Shown here piece after piece: positions 31,136 through 43,071 of a stretch of 64,000 nucleotides of DNA; the first letter of the stretch is position 1, and every line of letters begins with the position of its first letter. The notes under the pieces are model-generated. The model ran no database searches. It saw only the letters and a program-made list of their open reading frames with translations, and was not told where the DNA came from. A program made the translations under genes and the position numbers. Source of the DNA: Cycas panzhihuaensis (taxonomy: Eukaryota; Cycadophyta); NCBI GenBank assembly GCA_023213395.1, contig CM041465.1, positions 4,216,001 to 4,280,000 on the forward strand, given 5' to 3'.

Positions 31136-32340
31136 CCTGTAGATTCCTTCTGATCCGAATTTGAATGGAAAAGTAAAGACTTAGTCCAATCGAAACAAAT
31201 TCAGAATAAATTTACAATAATATTACATTGATTTAAAAATATTTAAAAATTTCCTTACAAAATTCCTTATGTTTATGCTCTATTAAGCATGCATAGGACT
31301 GCTACAACAAGTTGGGAGAGAAGAAATAAGTGTTGGGCACATTTTGGGATGTTGCACGCTCTTTGGAATCATTATCAATGAACTGCATAAGAAGTTTTGG
31401 TTGTCATTCAACCAAAAACCCTTTTCTTGGAGAAGATTTCTGCTAGTGTCTTTCTTGGACTGATATAACTCATTTTTCTTCTTCTTTTGGCTGCAACTAA
31501 GCCTTCTTGGGCTCCTTCAATGTCCCACGAATAGATCTGGCCATTTTTTTATCACTCCTTTCATTTGTTTCTTCTTGTACTTCTTTTTCTCCTATGCAGT
31601 CTTTAATCTTAGAGCCTTTCTTCTTCTTTGGAAAGATTTTTGGCATTATCTTCTCGTGAGTTTTGCTCCTCTTGTTGCGTTTTCCATTGTTGGGCATCCC
31701 TCTTCTCCTTCCATGAAGAAATTCTATCATTTTAAAACCCTGCTGTGCATATTTTCTTTCTAAATAATTTTCCCGATTTAGTTTTTCAATGAACTCTTGA
31801 ATGGTTGAAAAACTAACTTAAATCCATTTATTCAAGGGTTTTCTCTCTTTTATTGTGTAGAGGACATGTATAAAAATGTCCTCCTAAAATTTCATACAAA
31901 ACAAACTCCGTTTTCCTCATCAAAACCATGGTCATTTTCCTATTTTTCCATTTTTTATTTTTTCATTTTCCGCACTAGTTGCACTTGCAAGATGCACAGG
32001 TTGCACTTGCAATCCTCTTGGTTGCACTTGTAGTCTACTTTATTGTACTTGTAGACTAGTTGGTTTCACTTGTAGACCTCTTGATTACACTTGTAGTCCA
32101 CTTGGTTGCACTTGTAGACCACTTAGTTTCACTTGGTTACACTTGTAAACCACTTGGTTGCAATTGTAGTCCACTTGGTTGCACTTGTAGACCACTTGGT
32201 TGCATCTGTTTTGAATTTTTTAAGCATCTTAATGGCATTTTTCTACTAAATGAATGTTACAAACATGAAAAATAAGTATAACAAGGCATTGTAGAAAGTA
32301 TTATGAAATTAAAGATTAAAAAATGGATCACCTTCTACCT
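31136..32340. other. Unclassified AT-rich segment present in A but not B
   Basis: By position this lies between the antisense promoter and aRNH, where B has only about 0.5 kb. It has no recognisable coding domain and contains a 21-base minisatellite. A mobile-element origin is possible, but I could not find convincing ends or a duplication. The minus-strand open stretch at 31497-31730 is Lys/Arg-rich low complexity and probably not a gene. Confidence 0.4.
31978..32209 (+). repeat. 21-base minisatellite, about 11 diverged units
   Basis: Unit close to TTGCACTTGTAGACCACTTGG, repeated head to tail with substitutions and some partial units. Because 21 is a multiple of three it gives a seven-residue periodic open frame (32060-32275) that should not be taken as a gene. 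Confidence 0.9.
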
Positions 32341-32721
32341 CATTTTTCATGCTACTCCAAAACATACCTATGTTTATATTCCTTTGACTTATTTCAGCAT
32401 TCTAGATCTACTTTTGTTGCTCATTTGAGCCTTTAAGGCTCTTAAAGGAAGTTCCTCCCATTTTTTGGACCTCCTTTACCCATTTTAGTGACGTTTGGTA
32501 GCCCCAAATGGGCTTTTTCATTTTTGCCTCCCTACCTCTTCATTAGGTCAGTCTCCTCAAACCTGGTAGCCTCTTCTCAGGACTCTTCTATCCTTTTATG
32601 ACCCATATTCATAACATTTTGAGTGATTGTAGCCATGTCACTACCTCATCTCTCTTTCTTCACTTTTTCACCCTATCGTCACTATTTCTCCTATTGTTCG
32701 ACGAAGACCTTATTTTTCACC
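32341..32721 (+). other. Region before aRNH in element A
   Basis: Pyrimidine-rich non-coding sequence ending TTATTTTTCACC before the aRNH ATG. No gene seen. Confidence 0.45.
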
Positions 32722-33144
32722 ATGGTACTACTCATGTTCATTGATGGAGGAAGTCATGGTAATCCAGGACCTTTAGCTACCATGTGGATCCTCTATGACC
32801 CCTCTGGATATGACTATATGTATTCTAGAGTCTTTCTCCTCAAGGTCATGAATAATAAAGATGAATACATAGCTGTTATTAAGGCCCTTACTGATGCACT
32901 TCATTTCCACCACGGTCTGATCATCCTCCTTTATGACTCTTGGATCATCGTGTCACACCTTACCTAGATTTACCAAGTACATTTCCTATATTTGAGATCG
33001 CTCAACTCGACTGCCAGATCTCTCTTATCTTATTTCTCCTCTATGGGTATTCAACATATTCCATAAGACCTAAACGCCGAGGCAGATGACCTTGTCCATT
33101 GCATCCTTGAGCATCATCTCTCCCTTCTCGACGATCCTCCCTAG
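32722..33144 (+). pseudogene. Archaeal-type RNase H downstream of integrase, element A
   Basis: MVLLMFIDGGSHGNPGPLA, then NNKDEYIAVIKALTDALHF, then YDSWIIVSHL, then a TAG, and NAEADDLVHCILEHHLSLL ending DDPP and stop. Catalytic acidic positions are kept (D, E, D, D). Length is 140 codons as in B, with the stop at the same place. It lies 5.8 kb after the integrase stop. At least two in-frame stops. Family assignment rests on the DGGSxGN..G and NNxAEY motifs typical of archaeal/plant-type RNase H. Confidence 0.88.
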
Positions 33145-33624
33145 GAAGCCTAGCGAGTTACTTAATCACCCAGGCTTCAAGATCATCCCTTCTTCCATTT
33201 TATGATTCACCCGTACCTCTAAAAGCCAGCCACTAATAAGGTTAAACTATGGTGACCACCAAGTTTGTTTCTTTACCTTGCCCTTCGTACCAATTGTGGT
33301 ACTAGGCCCTTCTATTATGATCTGCACATATACCTACTTCTTATTTATGTTAACTTATTGATCATGCTCGTGATCATTAGCATCACTTATCTTGCATAGG
33401 TGCAATGGAGGCATCCCCCTCATCCACCTTATCTCTCATAAAATTCTAGGATGACGTATAAGCATCCCTTATACTGCCCCTCTTGCCTCCTTGTCCATGT
33501 GTTTTGCCATGACACTTGCCACTCCCTTGGATGATGACACCATTGTACTTTGATGCATGATACTAACCTTTATGTTGATTGCATTCACCATCACGTTATG
33601 CTTATAAGCAGTGAGCCTCTATTA
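33145..33624 (+). other. 3' untranslated region of element A
   Basis: Carries the motif AATAAGGTTAAACTATGG (33235-33252), as in B after aRNH. No gene seen. Confidence 0.5.
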
Positions 33625-33636
33625 CCAAGGGGGTAG
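33625..33636 (+). promoter_or_regulatory. Polypurine tract of element A
   Basis: CCAAGGGGGTAG directly before TGTTTCC of the 3' LTR. Confidence 0.85.
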
Positions 33637-36600
33637 TGTTTCCTAGCTACTAGGAATGGACATGGATGATACCTCTCAGGTAAGAATAGGTACATTTCTA
33701 TCCTCACTTCTCATTGGCTTCAGAATATCATTGAATTACCAGTAAATACATTTTTACATGATGTTAATTGATTGCATGATTGTTATGCTTGGCTTGCCTG
33801 CCTACTCATATTTGCATCTAATACTTTAGCCTATGATGACTTAAGACAAATGTTCCATGACTCCTCATAGCCCTCCACCATGCCTCCACATCATCCTCAA
33901 GTACTCTCAACTCCCACAGCTCATTCTTTACCACCTTTTTGACATGATGTGATCCCTAACGACCTATTTAGGCATGATCACCATCCTTACTTGCCACTTG
34001 TCTCAAGTTGGGGCCTAGTTGCCACCTTTCTTTCACTTCTTACAGTCCCACCAACTCTTAAAAACCCCTAGATGCCCTGGCAATGTAGTATTTTGGCCTT
34101 TCGAGGTTTAGGACCCCCCTTTTAGGAGCCTTTTGGGCTCCCCTTTTATTTTTCTCTTTGTTTTGAGTGCACTGTAGCATTGTTTATGGTACCATAGTAA
34201 ACTCTGCGATACCGTGAAGTTTGGCATGATGTGACTGTCCACTCTTAGTTTTTAGCCTGGCCATGACTAGTTTTATATTAATTGCAAAATTGATACGTGG
34301 TGCTAAGTTGTTTCCCATGCGGGGCAATCCCTAATCACTGGGAAGGATAGGGTTGGGTTTAAAAACCTAAATTTTGGATCATTTGCTCCTCTTCTTCTCC
34401 TCTCTTAGAAATTTTTTGGAAAGAAAAAAAATTCTCTTCAGCTACCACCTAGTCTTCACTCTTACCTCTTCTTTCCTTAGGGTAAAAATCCTAAGAAATC
34501 CTAAGTTGTAGGTTTGTAGTAGTGGGTTTTGGATAGGTCCTTCTCTCAAGCTCTCCATCAAGTCATTAGTATCAAGTTTGCTTATAGGTTGCACTCATTT
34601 CTTATGCCATTGTAGGGATTTCTCATTTATTCTTTAAAGGAAACCCTCTTCCTAGACACCTCATAAGGTAAAACTATTTCAAACTAGTTTTAGCAGGGTT
34701 TTTTAGACCTATATATTGTCTCTTTTCTTTGGAAGTAGAGATTTCTTGCATGTTTGCCTAGTTTTCTTTGTAAAACCCTTTCAAACATCTCTCTTCCAGA
34801 AGGTAAACCCTTCCTTTTCTTGGCTTGTTTCCCTCACACCTTAAAGTTTCTCCTGGGTTCCTATCAAGAAGGTTGAGAGAAAAAGGTGTAGCAAATGGAA
34901 AAAGGAGTTTGAGGCTATGGTTATGATACTCTTGGCTGTCTCCTCTAGGGCAACTTCCTACCCTTTGTAACTTTTCTCTTCCTATACCTCTCTTGCACAC
35001 CCAGAAACCCTTGAGGAAAGGGATTTTGTCAGTTGCATTATTTGTAGCTACTTGAAATACTTGCAACTAGCCTTCATGCACCCTTAAAATCTGATTTTTA
35101 ATAGCAAGTCCTTATGGTTTACAAAGTTCTAACTTCACTTTTGCAAATCTTGCAAAAGTTAGATATTGCGACTTTTACAACATTTATAATTTTTAATTTT
35201 TTTGTAACTTTTACTATTCATAAACCTTGTTGCATTTTCTATTGCTTGAAAACCTTAACTTTTTGATTGATCCATTGGTTAGAGTGCTTGGATGTGTGGA
35301 GGTATCTTATTCAGAGGGCTAGCCATTTTGAGGTTACCTTTCTCTCCCTTTTTACCCCCCTTTTCCCATAGTTGTTAGAGTATATTACATGTGTATTAAG
35401 TAATGTCTGGGTCACATATCATGTTTATTTAAAAGGCATTTGTATAATATCATATTCTTTTCTTGGTAAGTATATACACACATACACAAATGCATATTTA
35501 TTCCCATGTGTATCTAGCACCCTTAGGAAAGGGAAAACAACTCGTTGTGCAAGTTTTACCTTCTGGAATAAGCAAAGGTCATCGTGGGAGGTATGCACAT
35601 TCCCTTTACTTTTTATTTTGTTGCCTTGAACCTTCTTTATAAGTAACTCTTTTTTCCTTTTGGTTTCTTTTCGCACTAGTCCTTAGGGAAGGTAAGGAAA
35701 CCCCGTGGATATTTCTCCTACAACACCAACCGTGGTAAGGAGCATTAGGTGAGTGAGAGTAGATCATGAGGAAAGAGAAGGGTCCACTACACCAACCATC
35801 CCAGTTCCAGGTGCACTCCTTCTTACCCTATCTTATTGCTCACTCCTCTCCCTCTTACTCCTAAGGAAAGGAAAAGAAAAATGAAAATTTGTGTATGTTT
35901 TGTTGCTTATAGATTGCTTAGCTCACTCATATAGGGGATGGGATAGTCATTTTGCATGTGTAGGCATTAATCTCATTAGTGGGGTGGTTACCTACCATTG
36001 TTGCGTTCCCATTTCCCTCTTCTTGTATGACTCCTGCATCTATTAAGGTAAGGATACAAAAGGTTATAAGTTCCTCTACCACAACCTTTTTTCTTCCCCG
36101 TGTACTACCAGCTTAGCTTGCACTAGTTTTTACATTCTCTTCATACGATTTCCTACTTTCTTGGTTCCTTTGACATTTGTAAAAGTAAAGAGAGAGAGGA
36201 AATAATCAAGAGAGTATGCTATTGTCCTTTCCTTCCCCTCTTAATTCATGATAAGCTAGAAATAACAACACTTTGTAATACCATCCTATTCATCATAAAA
36301 CAACATCAAAGATACCTTGCATAACACCCTACACACCTAGCCATCTGCCTAGGGCATTGGTTCCTTAGGAGCATCCTCCTCAAGGTGTCCCCTTTTGGTA
36401 AGACATCATCTTGTCTTACCTCTATTCAGGAGTTGGCCCTTTTCCACCCAACTTCCTCCTTACACCTTCACTACCCACCACTCATTTTTTGTTTATAGGT
36501 TTCCCTTCCTCCATTAGGGTCTACCTCCTCCTTTCCCTCTTTTCTAGGAAAGATGTGTTCTATCTCAATCCTTCTTCCTCAACCATTTAGGATAGGAGGG

Positions 36601-36841
36601 TCCCTTTGAGGCTACTCAGCAAACTGAGGAATCTCCCTTGCCCATCTCAAATTCTAGAAGATAATCACCGTAAGGGAAGGTTTGTGCACCATTTGCAGGT
36701 CCTCAAACCTACATTCCAATGCATGGATGCCCTTTATGGGTAATCCTTTTCTTTGCTTCCAAAGATCCTTTAGCCTCGTAGTTGCTGATTGTATAGGTTT
36801 GATCTCCTTGCGTCTGGAGAACCCCTAGAGGTGCACTTCCA
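33637..36841 (+). repeat. 3' LTR of element A
   Basis: TGTTTCCTAGC to CACTTCCA, then the TAGAT duplication. Matches 2579-5756 throughout, with many transitions and a few small indels. TTTAAAAA box at about 34358-34365. Confidence 0.93.
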
Positions 36842-36846
36842 TAGAT

Positions 36847-36924
36847 TAAAAATGTATTGATATGACTCGATCGTGGATAATAGTCATCATTTTGAGATTA
36901 AATATGCAATTAATTTTCATGTTT

Positions 36925-36982
<58 letters not shown>

Positions 36983-37562
36983 TGATATATACTTTGATCA
37001 CATGAGTTGAATATAGCTAGCAATTTTTAAATTTAGTTGTGAAAATTGATGGTGTGGAAATATTTGATATATATTTTAATCAGTTAGTTGATTTTAAATG
37101 CACACGATTAATTTGATTGATTCAATTAAAACATTAATTGTATATAACTCTTTAAGCAACTTTATTAAGAAGAGAATATTCTATTGAATATTCTAAATCT
37201 AATATTTGGCTTTAAACTTTGGATTAAAGTGTTCTAAAGAAATTTATTCCACCCTAAAGCATTTGTACTACATTTATCTAAAATATTCTTATCCAAAAAT
37301 AGGCCAATAATATGTGACACCTATGTATAATAGTATAATGAATTCGTCAAAGAGTTTGGAGTGTTACAAAGGTGTTTTCATATACTATTTCTTTAATTGA
37401 TATTAGAAGGATGTATTATCTATGAAGAACACCTCAAACTTATCTAAGTGAAGTGATATATAAAGTAGTAAATTAAGCTTTGTAAAGTGTTAAAATAGTG
37501 TTAACAAGACTTATCATTGTGATTGGTAATCAAGTGGAAGAGAGCTCAGAGTATCTATGGAC
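36847..37562 (+). other. 5' leader of element C, right part
   Basis: Resumes after element A. Contains a long (AT)n run at 36927-36977. AT-rich leader up to the gag ATG at 37563. No gene. Confidence 0.7.
36927..36977. repeat. (AT)n microsatellite, about 25 units
   Basis: Pure AT dinucleotide run in the C leader, 80 bases after the right duplication of element A. Confidence 0.95.
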
Positions 37563-38392
37563 ATGGACCCCAAAATGACCCTATTACCATAAGTAATCTT
37601 TGACGACATCAACTTTAAGGAGTGGAAGTCTAACATAGAGGCTTTGTTGATGGTATAGGAGCTTTAGGACCTAACTTGTGAGGCTCCACCTAAGAAAAAG
37701 GAAGGGGAACCTGATGTTACACCAGATAAACTCATATAGAGAAAGCAGCTTCATGGCACTAGTCTACTGAATCTCTCGCTTGCCCTAAATCAAAGAGAAC
37801 TCATCCATAAGTTGAATGTGCACATAACATTTTACAAACCCTTTATGACATATTTGAATAAAAGAAAACAAATTGTTTGGTCATCTTATTAGGTGAACTA
37901 TTCAATTTCTATATTGAGGATGAGAGCAACATCAATACCTATTTAAATAAGTTAATTGATATCATAAATAAGCTAGAGGGTATAGAAGAAAACTTGATTA
38001 GTAATAAAATCTTATTCATAGTCATCATAAATAAGTTATTAGAAGCTTACAATACCTTTCAAACTATGTACAATATTGACAAGATGTTGCAAGTTACCTC
38101 ATTTTAGAAATTAAAGGAGCTACTTCTTGTAGAGGAAGCTAAGCTCAAATATCATGGGTTTATGGGTTCGACTGATATTAGTCATGTCCTATCCTTAAAA
38201 GTTCAAAAGAATGAGGATAAAGATAGGGATAGATGTTCACATGAAGAGGTAACCAATAAAGGAGAAAAGAAGAAATATAACAGTTCATGTACCTATTGCA
38301 AAAAGATAGTCCATAAAGAAAAGGACTACTGATTAAGGAAAAAGAACTTAATACAAGCCAATGGAAAGGAGAAAATTATAGTGTATTATGTG
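37563..38392 (+). pseudogene. Gag of copia element C, broken
   Basis: Starts MDPKMTLLP, then INFKEWKSNIEALLMV, the typical opening of a Ty1/copia gag, then LLGELFNFYIEDESNINTYL (37877 onward) and NKLLEAYNTFQTM. A zinc knuckle remnant CTYCKKIVHKEKDY lies at about 38289-38330, with the last Cys of CX2CX4HX4C read as Tyr. Four or more stops and one frameshift. Confidence 0.85.
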
Positions 38393-38880
38393 TGAGTATT
38401 AACTAACCCGAGAGAATAACAACATATCTCTCCTAAAAGGTAGAGTTTTGATGTGTTCAACTAAGATCTTATCCAGATGGATGTCATACTCAATAATACT
38501 AATGTGGTTCAAGTAAAAAGTGCTAAAATAGTCATAATGAAAGGTGGTTATCCTGAGAAGGTATGGTATACGCCTAAAATAAATCAAAATTTTCATTATA
38601 CTTAGGATACTTAGGTATATTCTCCCAAAGATAAGTCATAAGTGAAAGATAAAGTGATGGATGAAAAAATATGTAAAAATAAATAAATTTCTAAAGGAGT
38701 AGTCATGGAAAAGCTAACGACAATTACATTTCTAAGTTCTACTCTAATCATGGTATTGAGTTAATCCTATATGATGGAGTTGCCATACAAAATGTTGATA
38801 CTTTAACTCACATGGCATTGTGTAAGGTGCAAACATAATATATAACATTCAATTTCAGGACAAAAGCTATGATAACTATT
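38393..38880 (+). pseudogene. Degraded region between gag and the integrase tail, element C
   Basis: No protease motif or integrase HHCC/DDE blocks are visible in the space where about 1.3 kb would be expected, so a deletion is likely. Short stretches such as GVAIQNVDTLTHM do not identify a domain. Confidence 0.5.
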
Positions 38881-39170
38881 ATTTATATTGTGAACTAGAT
38901 TCCAACCTCTACAGTTCAATGCATGATGCCACAGGAAAGATGGACCAGTTGGAAGCCTTCCATTTAAAAAAACCTAGGGTGCATCGAAAATGCACTAATC
39001 TTTAATAGACAAATGAATGAATCTAATCATAGTCACAAAATCACTTTTGTGGGATATTATGGAAATAGTCATAGACTGTGAGATCCAATGATACAAAAGT
39101 TTCTTCATTGTCAAGATGTAAAAATCAATGAAGCATCACATACCAGTTTGGTAAACCTCTACTAATAGAT
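38881..39170 (+). pseudogene. Integrase C-terminal remnant, copia element C
   Basis: Reads (frameshifted) QCMMPQERWTSWKPSI, LGCIENALI and ITFVGYYGNSHRL*DPMIQK then CQDVKINEA, the GKPSI / FVGY-S..YRLWDP / DV-F-E blocks that end copia integrases. Confidence 0.75.
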
Positions 39171-40031
39171 GTTTGTTACCCCCCCTTCATGACATCTCTT
39201 AATTATATAAAGGTTACGCTCCAAGAGGAAGATGAAGTAAAAGATAATTAAAAACACTAGTTAGTTGTTGAGGAGACTGCAACCTCCTTAAGACCTTATT
39301 AGTCATAATCGAGGATGTAATAGAAAGGTTGATTGAAATTCAAACTACTAGTTGACTTCAAATGATAAAAGTCATTCACTCCCATATTCCTAATTCATTA
39401 TGGAAAATGAATCCTTCTTAGAAAGTAGCTACGAAGGAGGAAAAAGATTCTTTACATGGAAATATCCCTTCTATTTGAATTAACCCTAAGACAACAATTG
39501 CACTCATTGATTAGAAGCTAGTAAATAGGTCAAATATAACAGTTACACTTAGTAGAGAGTTATATTAAAATAATATTCAGTCTATATTTCTTAACTTAGA
39601 CTTGAGGAGATTATATCAAGCGCAAACCTCTAAGGTCATTAATAAAGGATAAGATAAATAATTATGCCAATTAAATTATATTAAAGGTACATATCATGTG
39701 TTTAATTTAAACTCATCTTTAGTTGATGGAATATTATGACCTATGGAATAAGCTCCTAGTTTAGGGGAAGAGTACCTAGAAGATTAAGTATGAACATTAG
39801 AAATGAGATACCAGTCAATTATTCAAGAGGTATTTGATGAAAGTAAGCTTCAAGTGGAATCTTCTTTGACCACTAACTGAGTTGTGAACTAATTCATAGA
39901 GTTGTTGGATAAACGTCACTAGTTAACACTTAGCAAGATCATCCTTAAGTGGGGATTGATCTATAAGGATAGTTCTCTTGACTAATGGAGTAATTATTTT
40001 TGATCCATCCCCTATTTGCATTAAGTGTGGA
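39171..40031 (+). other. Unrecognised 3' internal region of element C
   Basis: Stops in all frames. I found no YVDD, no copia RNase H motif and no other domain. The sequence immediately before the 3' LTR (TTAAGTGTGGA, 40021-40031) is a plausible polypurine tract. Confidence 0.5.
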
Positions 40032-40437
40032 TATTAGTAATAGTTAACTTAGATTAACTATAACTTAATGCTTCATTACGGATGAATTAGGTGTGATAGA
40101 AGGATGTATTTGTTTGTGAAAAGATATGATGAGGAGGCATGACTATATATGGTACCATTTTAGGGTATATTTATTCATACCTCCTTGGTATTCCAAATCA
40201 TTAACTCAAGATCAATTTGATCTCATCATCTTTTCACATTCTATCTCACATTGAAACATTGTGTATTATTTTATATTTAATATATCAAACATTGTATTAG
40301 TGGGTTTTCTCTCTTAGGAGTTTCCCATAATAAATCTAGTATTTAATCCCCTTATGCATCATCCTAACATATAGTACTCTCTGCCTCTAGTTGGTTTAAC
40401 ACTCCACCTACAACCTGCATATACACATCCTCTCATG
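40032..40437 (+). repeat. 3' LTR of copia element C
   Basis: TATTAGTAATAGTTAACTTA to CCTCTCATG, followed by GGTTC. Matches 1322-1736. The last two bases read TG where the 5' copy has CA. Confidence 0.88.
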
Positions 40438-40442
40438 GGTTC

Positions 40443-40991
40443 TATTTATTTACACTCATGAGGTGAATACTCATTCTACCACCTTTCCTTCATGTTTGGA
40501 GACATCATAATTTAGATTTCCCCTCTTCCTCACCATCCAACCTTTGAGGAATTGGGTTACATTCATTTTATTTTAGTTTCATTCTACATTGAGAAGGGTG
40601 TCTCATAATTAGATATTTATGATACTCTCCTTCTTATAAATATTATTAAAAAAAAAAAATCAAAGAGAGAGAGAGAGTTTGAAATATTATTGTTACCATC
40701 CTCTTATAATCTAGGGCAAGTCATATAAGAGCTTCATCCCCGCCTATATTCATTATAGGTTGGGTTCATTTGGATGGGTAACTCAAGATTAGGTCCACTA
40801 TGGCCTTAGTTATGATCAAACCTTATTTGATTTCTTTTAATCATTGGTTATTATCTAAGTTATGACACTATTTTTTTCTCTTTGCAGTCAAATCCACTTT
40901 CTTATCATTCTACACTAACTCCTTACTAATTAATTCTTGCAACTCTCCTTTATTAATTACTTTATCTCTAAATTTAGTTCCTATCTTTCCC
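40443..40991 (+). other. Spacer before aRNH in element D
   Basis: Continues D after element C. Contains (A)10 and (GA)n runs at about 40650-40678, and pyrimidine-rich sequence before the aRNH ATG. No gene. Confidence 0.6.
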
Positions 40992-41396
40992 ATGGCATTG
41001 AGTATATTCACCAACAGAGGTAGTAGAGGCAACCTAGGACCATCTATCAGTGTATGGGTGATTTATGATTAATTGGAAAATCATCTTTCATCTTTTGGTT
41101 TATTTTTACCTAGAGAAGCTAATAATAATGTTGAGTATTCTTCCATTATAGGAGTTCCACTAGAAATTTCTTAGTTCCATTATAGTTTCATCACTATATG
41201 TTCTTACTCTCAAGTTATTATGTACCAATCTGTTGGTATGTACTAGGTTCATTCTCCATGAGTCCTTGTTCTCTACCATTAAGCTTTATTGCTCATGTCT
41301 TTGTCCTCTTTCATTACCATTTAATATATCCTATAATCACTTAATATTGAAGTTAATACTTTAGTTTATTTTATCCTAGATAACAACCTTAGTTAG
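40992..41396 (+). pseudogene. Archaeal-type RNase H of element D, inactive remnant
   Basis: MALSIFTNRGSRGNLGPSIS corresponds to the FIDGGSHGNPGP block of A and B, with the first catalytic Asp read as Asn. LFLPREANNNVEYSSII matches FLPEATNNEAEYIAVI; CSYSQVIMYQ matches CDSQVVVSHL with Asp read as Tyr. Later parts are frameshifted and end near 41396. Unlike A and B, it lies before the antisense gene. Removing C places it about 0.96 kb after the integrase end. Confidence 0.82.
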
Positions 41397-42459
41397 TTTT
41401 CATTTTATGCTAGTAGCATCCCACTCTAGAATGTGTATAAACTACCACTCCAGAATGAGTATAAATTATCACTCTGCAAAGAGTATAAACTATGAGTCTT
41501 GAAAATAGAAATATAAGTTTTATAAAGGTTAAGTTGATAGGTTTAAGATAAGATAAAGTGTTAGAAAAGATAGACCTATGTGGGAATCATGGGTTGAGAA
41601 GGATCTTGGCAAGGGCCAAGTCGCTAAAAGCTTCTTGCCCTTGGAAGGAGCCAATGAGGAATCCCATATATTTGAGGAACCAGTTGTTTATGAAATGGAT
41701 TTTTTTTTTTTTTTTTTATAAACAACATATTTCTCTCTAGATACATTATATAGATGCGGATTTCAATCTATGTTTATATAATCTATCTTGAATATGGTAT
41801 GAATTTTATAAATCATTCTTTTAAGAAGGCTTATAACATTCTATCCTCCTTTTTTATAAACTTATTACTATTTGTTTTTCAAATGGATTTAGGTTTGTTA
41901 GAATGGAATTGATAAATCTTTTTCATCTACTCCCTCTTACCCTTTTGTCTATTTTCTTTCATTTATCTTTTCTTGTATTTCCCTTTTTAAGACCCCCTTC
42001 TAAAATGAGTATAAACTAGCATGCACATACTAATAAAAAAAAATGAAATAAATAAAAATAATCAAATATTAAAAAAAAAACTTTTCTTTCTTTTTATATG
42101 ATTTCATAATCAATAATATTGATGAGTATATATCTTACACATAAAGAAGGATATAAGAGGGGAATGAGTCTAGAGTCAATGTTTCATCTACATATTCACA
42201 CATATGATGTCTAAAATAGTCAATATATAAGCACAAAATACATGGTCACTAAAATATACATTGGCCATTATGTGGCTCATAATACATCATCAAAGGATAC
42301 CAAATACCTCATGTCTCTTCCTTATCCCCTCTCTATACAACCTATACTCATCTCTATGAGCCCGAATAAGATCCTATCTATCCCCTGTCTGGCTCCAACT
42401 TTTCATCTTAACCTGGTGTACCTCTATGTATTAACTCTCTCCTAAGTGGAAGCTACCTC
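41397..42459 (+). other. Spacer after aRNH in element D
   Basis: AT-rich. Holds four copies of the motif GAGTATAAACTA-C (41429-41446, 41453-41470, 41479-41495, 42003-42020) and a T20 run at 41699-41718. No gene. Confidence 0.55.
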
Positions 42460-43071
42460 CTTTGTTGCACTGTCATAATCTTTGATAGAGTGACTTAACC
42501 ACTAACTTATACTAGGATGATCCTTCAAAGATGAGACCTCTTACCCTCTATTACCTTGAGCTTTGTCTCTCGGAGCCTTAGCTCCATCCTCACATCCTAG
42601 AACATACCTCAAGTTCATAATGCTGGACCAAAATACTCAATCTGATCCCCTAGTAGAGTCTAATCAGTAATGTTTCATGCAAGAGGCTCCTCTAATGTAG
42701 AGGCATATGGAAATATTAGGTCCAAGAGTCTTTGTATCTCTAATAGGGTCAAACTCCTCTCACCTATCCACATAAACCACATATAATTACAATTAGTTCT
42801 TTATCAAATGAAAGAAGAAATAATCAAAGGAGAACTATAATAAAAAAATATCAAATAATAATAATTAATATACCTATTGGGTATGGTTCTCCTCATAGCT
42901 CATCTCCTCTTGATTACTCAACTACCATCTCATCTGTTGGCTATAATAACACCTATCCTTGAGGCTTTTAAGGAGCCCTTTGAGGAGGATCTCTTCCTCC
43001 TCTACCATCATCTCCTACTCCTCCTTAGTTGTCTATTAATCCCAACATCATGCTCTATATAGAACCTTCTC

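Larger units (their letters stand above)
2579..36841 (+). mobile_element. Element A: Tat-like Ty3/gypsy retrotransposon inserted in C
   Basis: A full-length element with LTRs at 2579-5756 and 33637-36841, flanked by perfect TAGAT duplications (2574-2578, 36842-36846). Without element B (7759-22021) and a solo LTR it is about 19.4 kb. Order: LTR, primer site, gag, protease, RT, RNase H, integrase, antisense PMD-like gene, archaeal-type RNase H, purine tract, LTR. Every reading frame has stops, mostly TAG or TAA where the B copy or the family has Trp, Gln or Arg, the pattern expected from deamination of methylated cytosines. It supplies the RT and integrase core that B lacks. Confidence 0.93.
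1322..40437 (+). mobile_element. Element C: degenerate Ty1/copia retrotransposon inserted in D
   Basis: Paired LTRs of about 410 bases (1322-1736, 40032-40437) share most bases, the 5' LTR is followed by an initiator-Met-type primer site, and the element is flanked by GGTTC at 1317-1321 and 40438-40442. Its own length is only about 4.8 kb; the remainder is element A inserted in its leader. It keeps gag and the C-terminal part of integrase, but protease, the integrase core, RT and RNase H are not recognisable, so an internal deletion is likely. Confidence 0.9.

Noticed and set aside
32060-32275. 71-codon frame with seven-residue repeats
   Set aside because: It is produced by the 21-base minisatellite.
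36927-36977. Long (AT)n run next to element A as a sign of assembly collapse or CRISPR-like array
   Set aside because: A simple dinucleotide microsatellite; the C leader has another, and there are no spacers.
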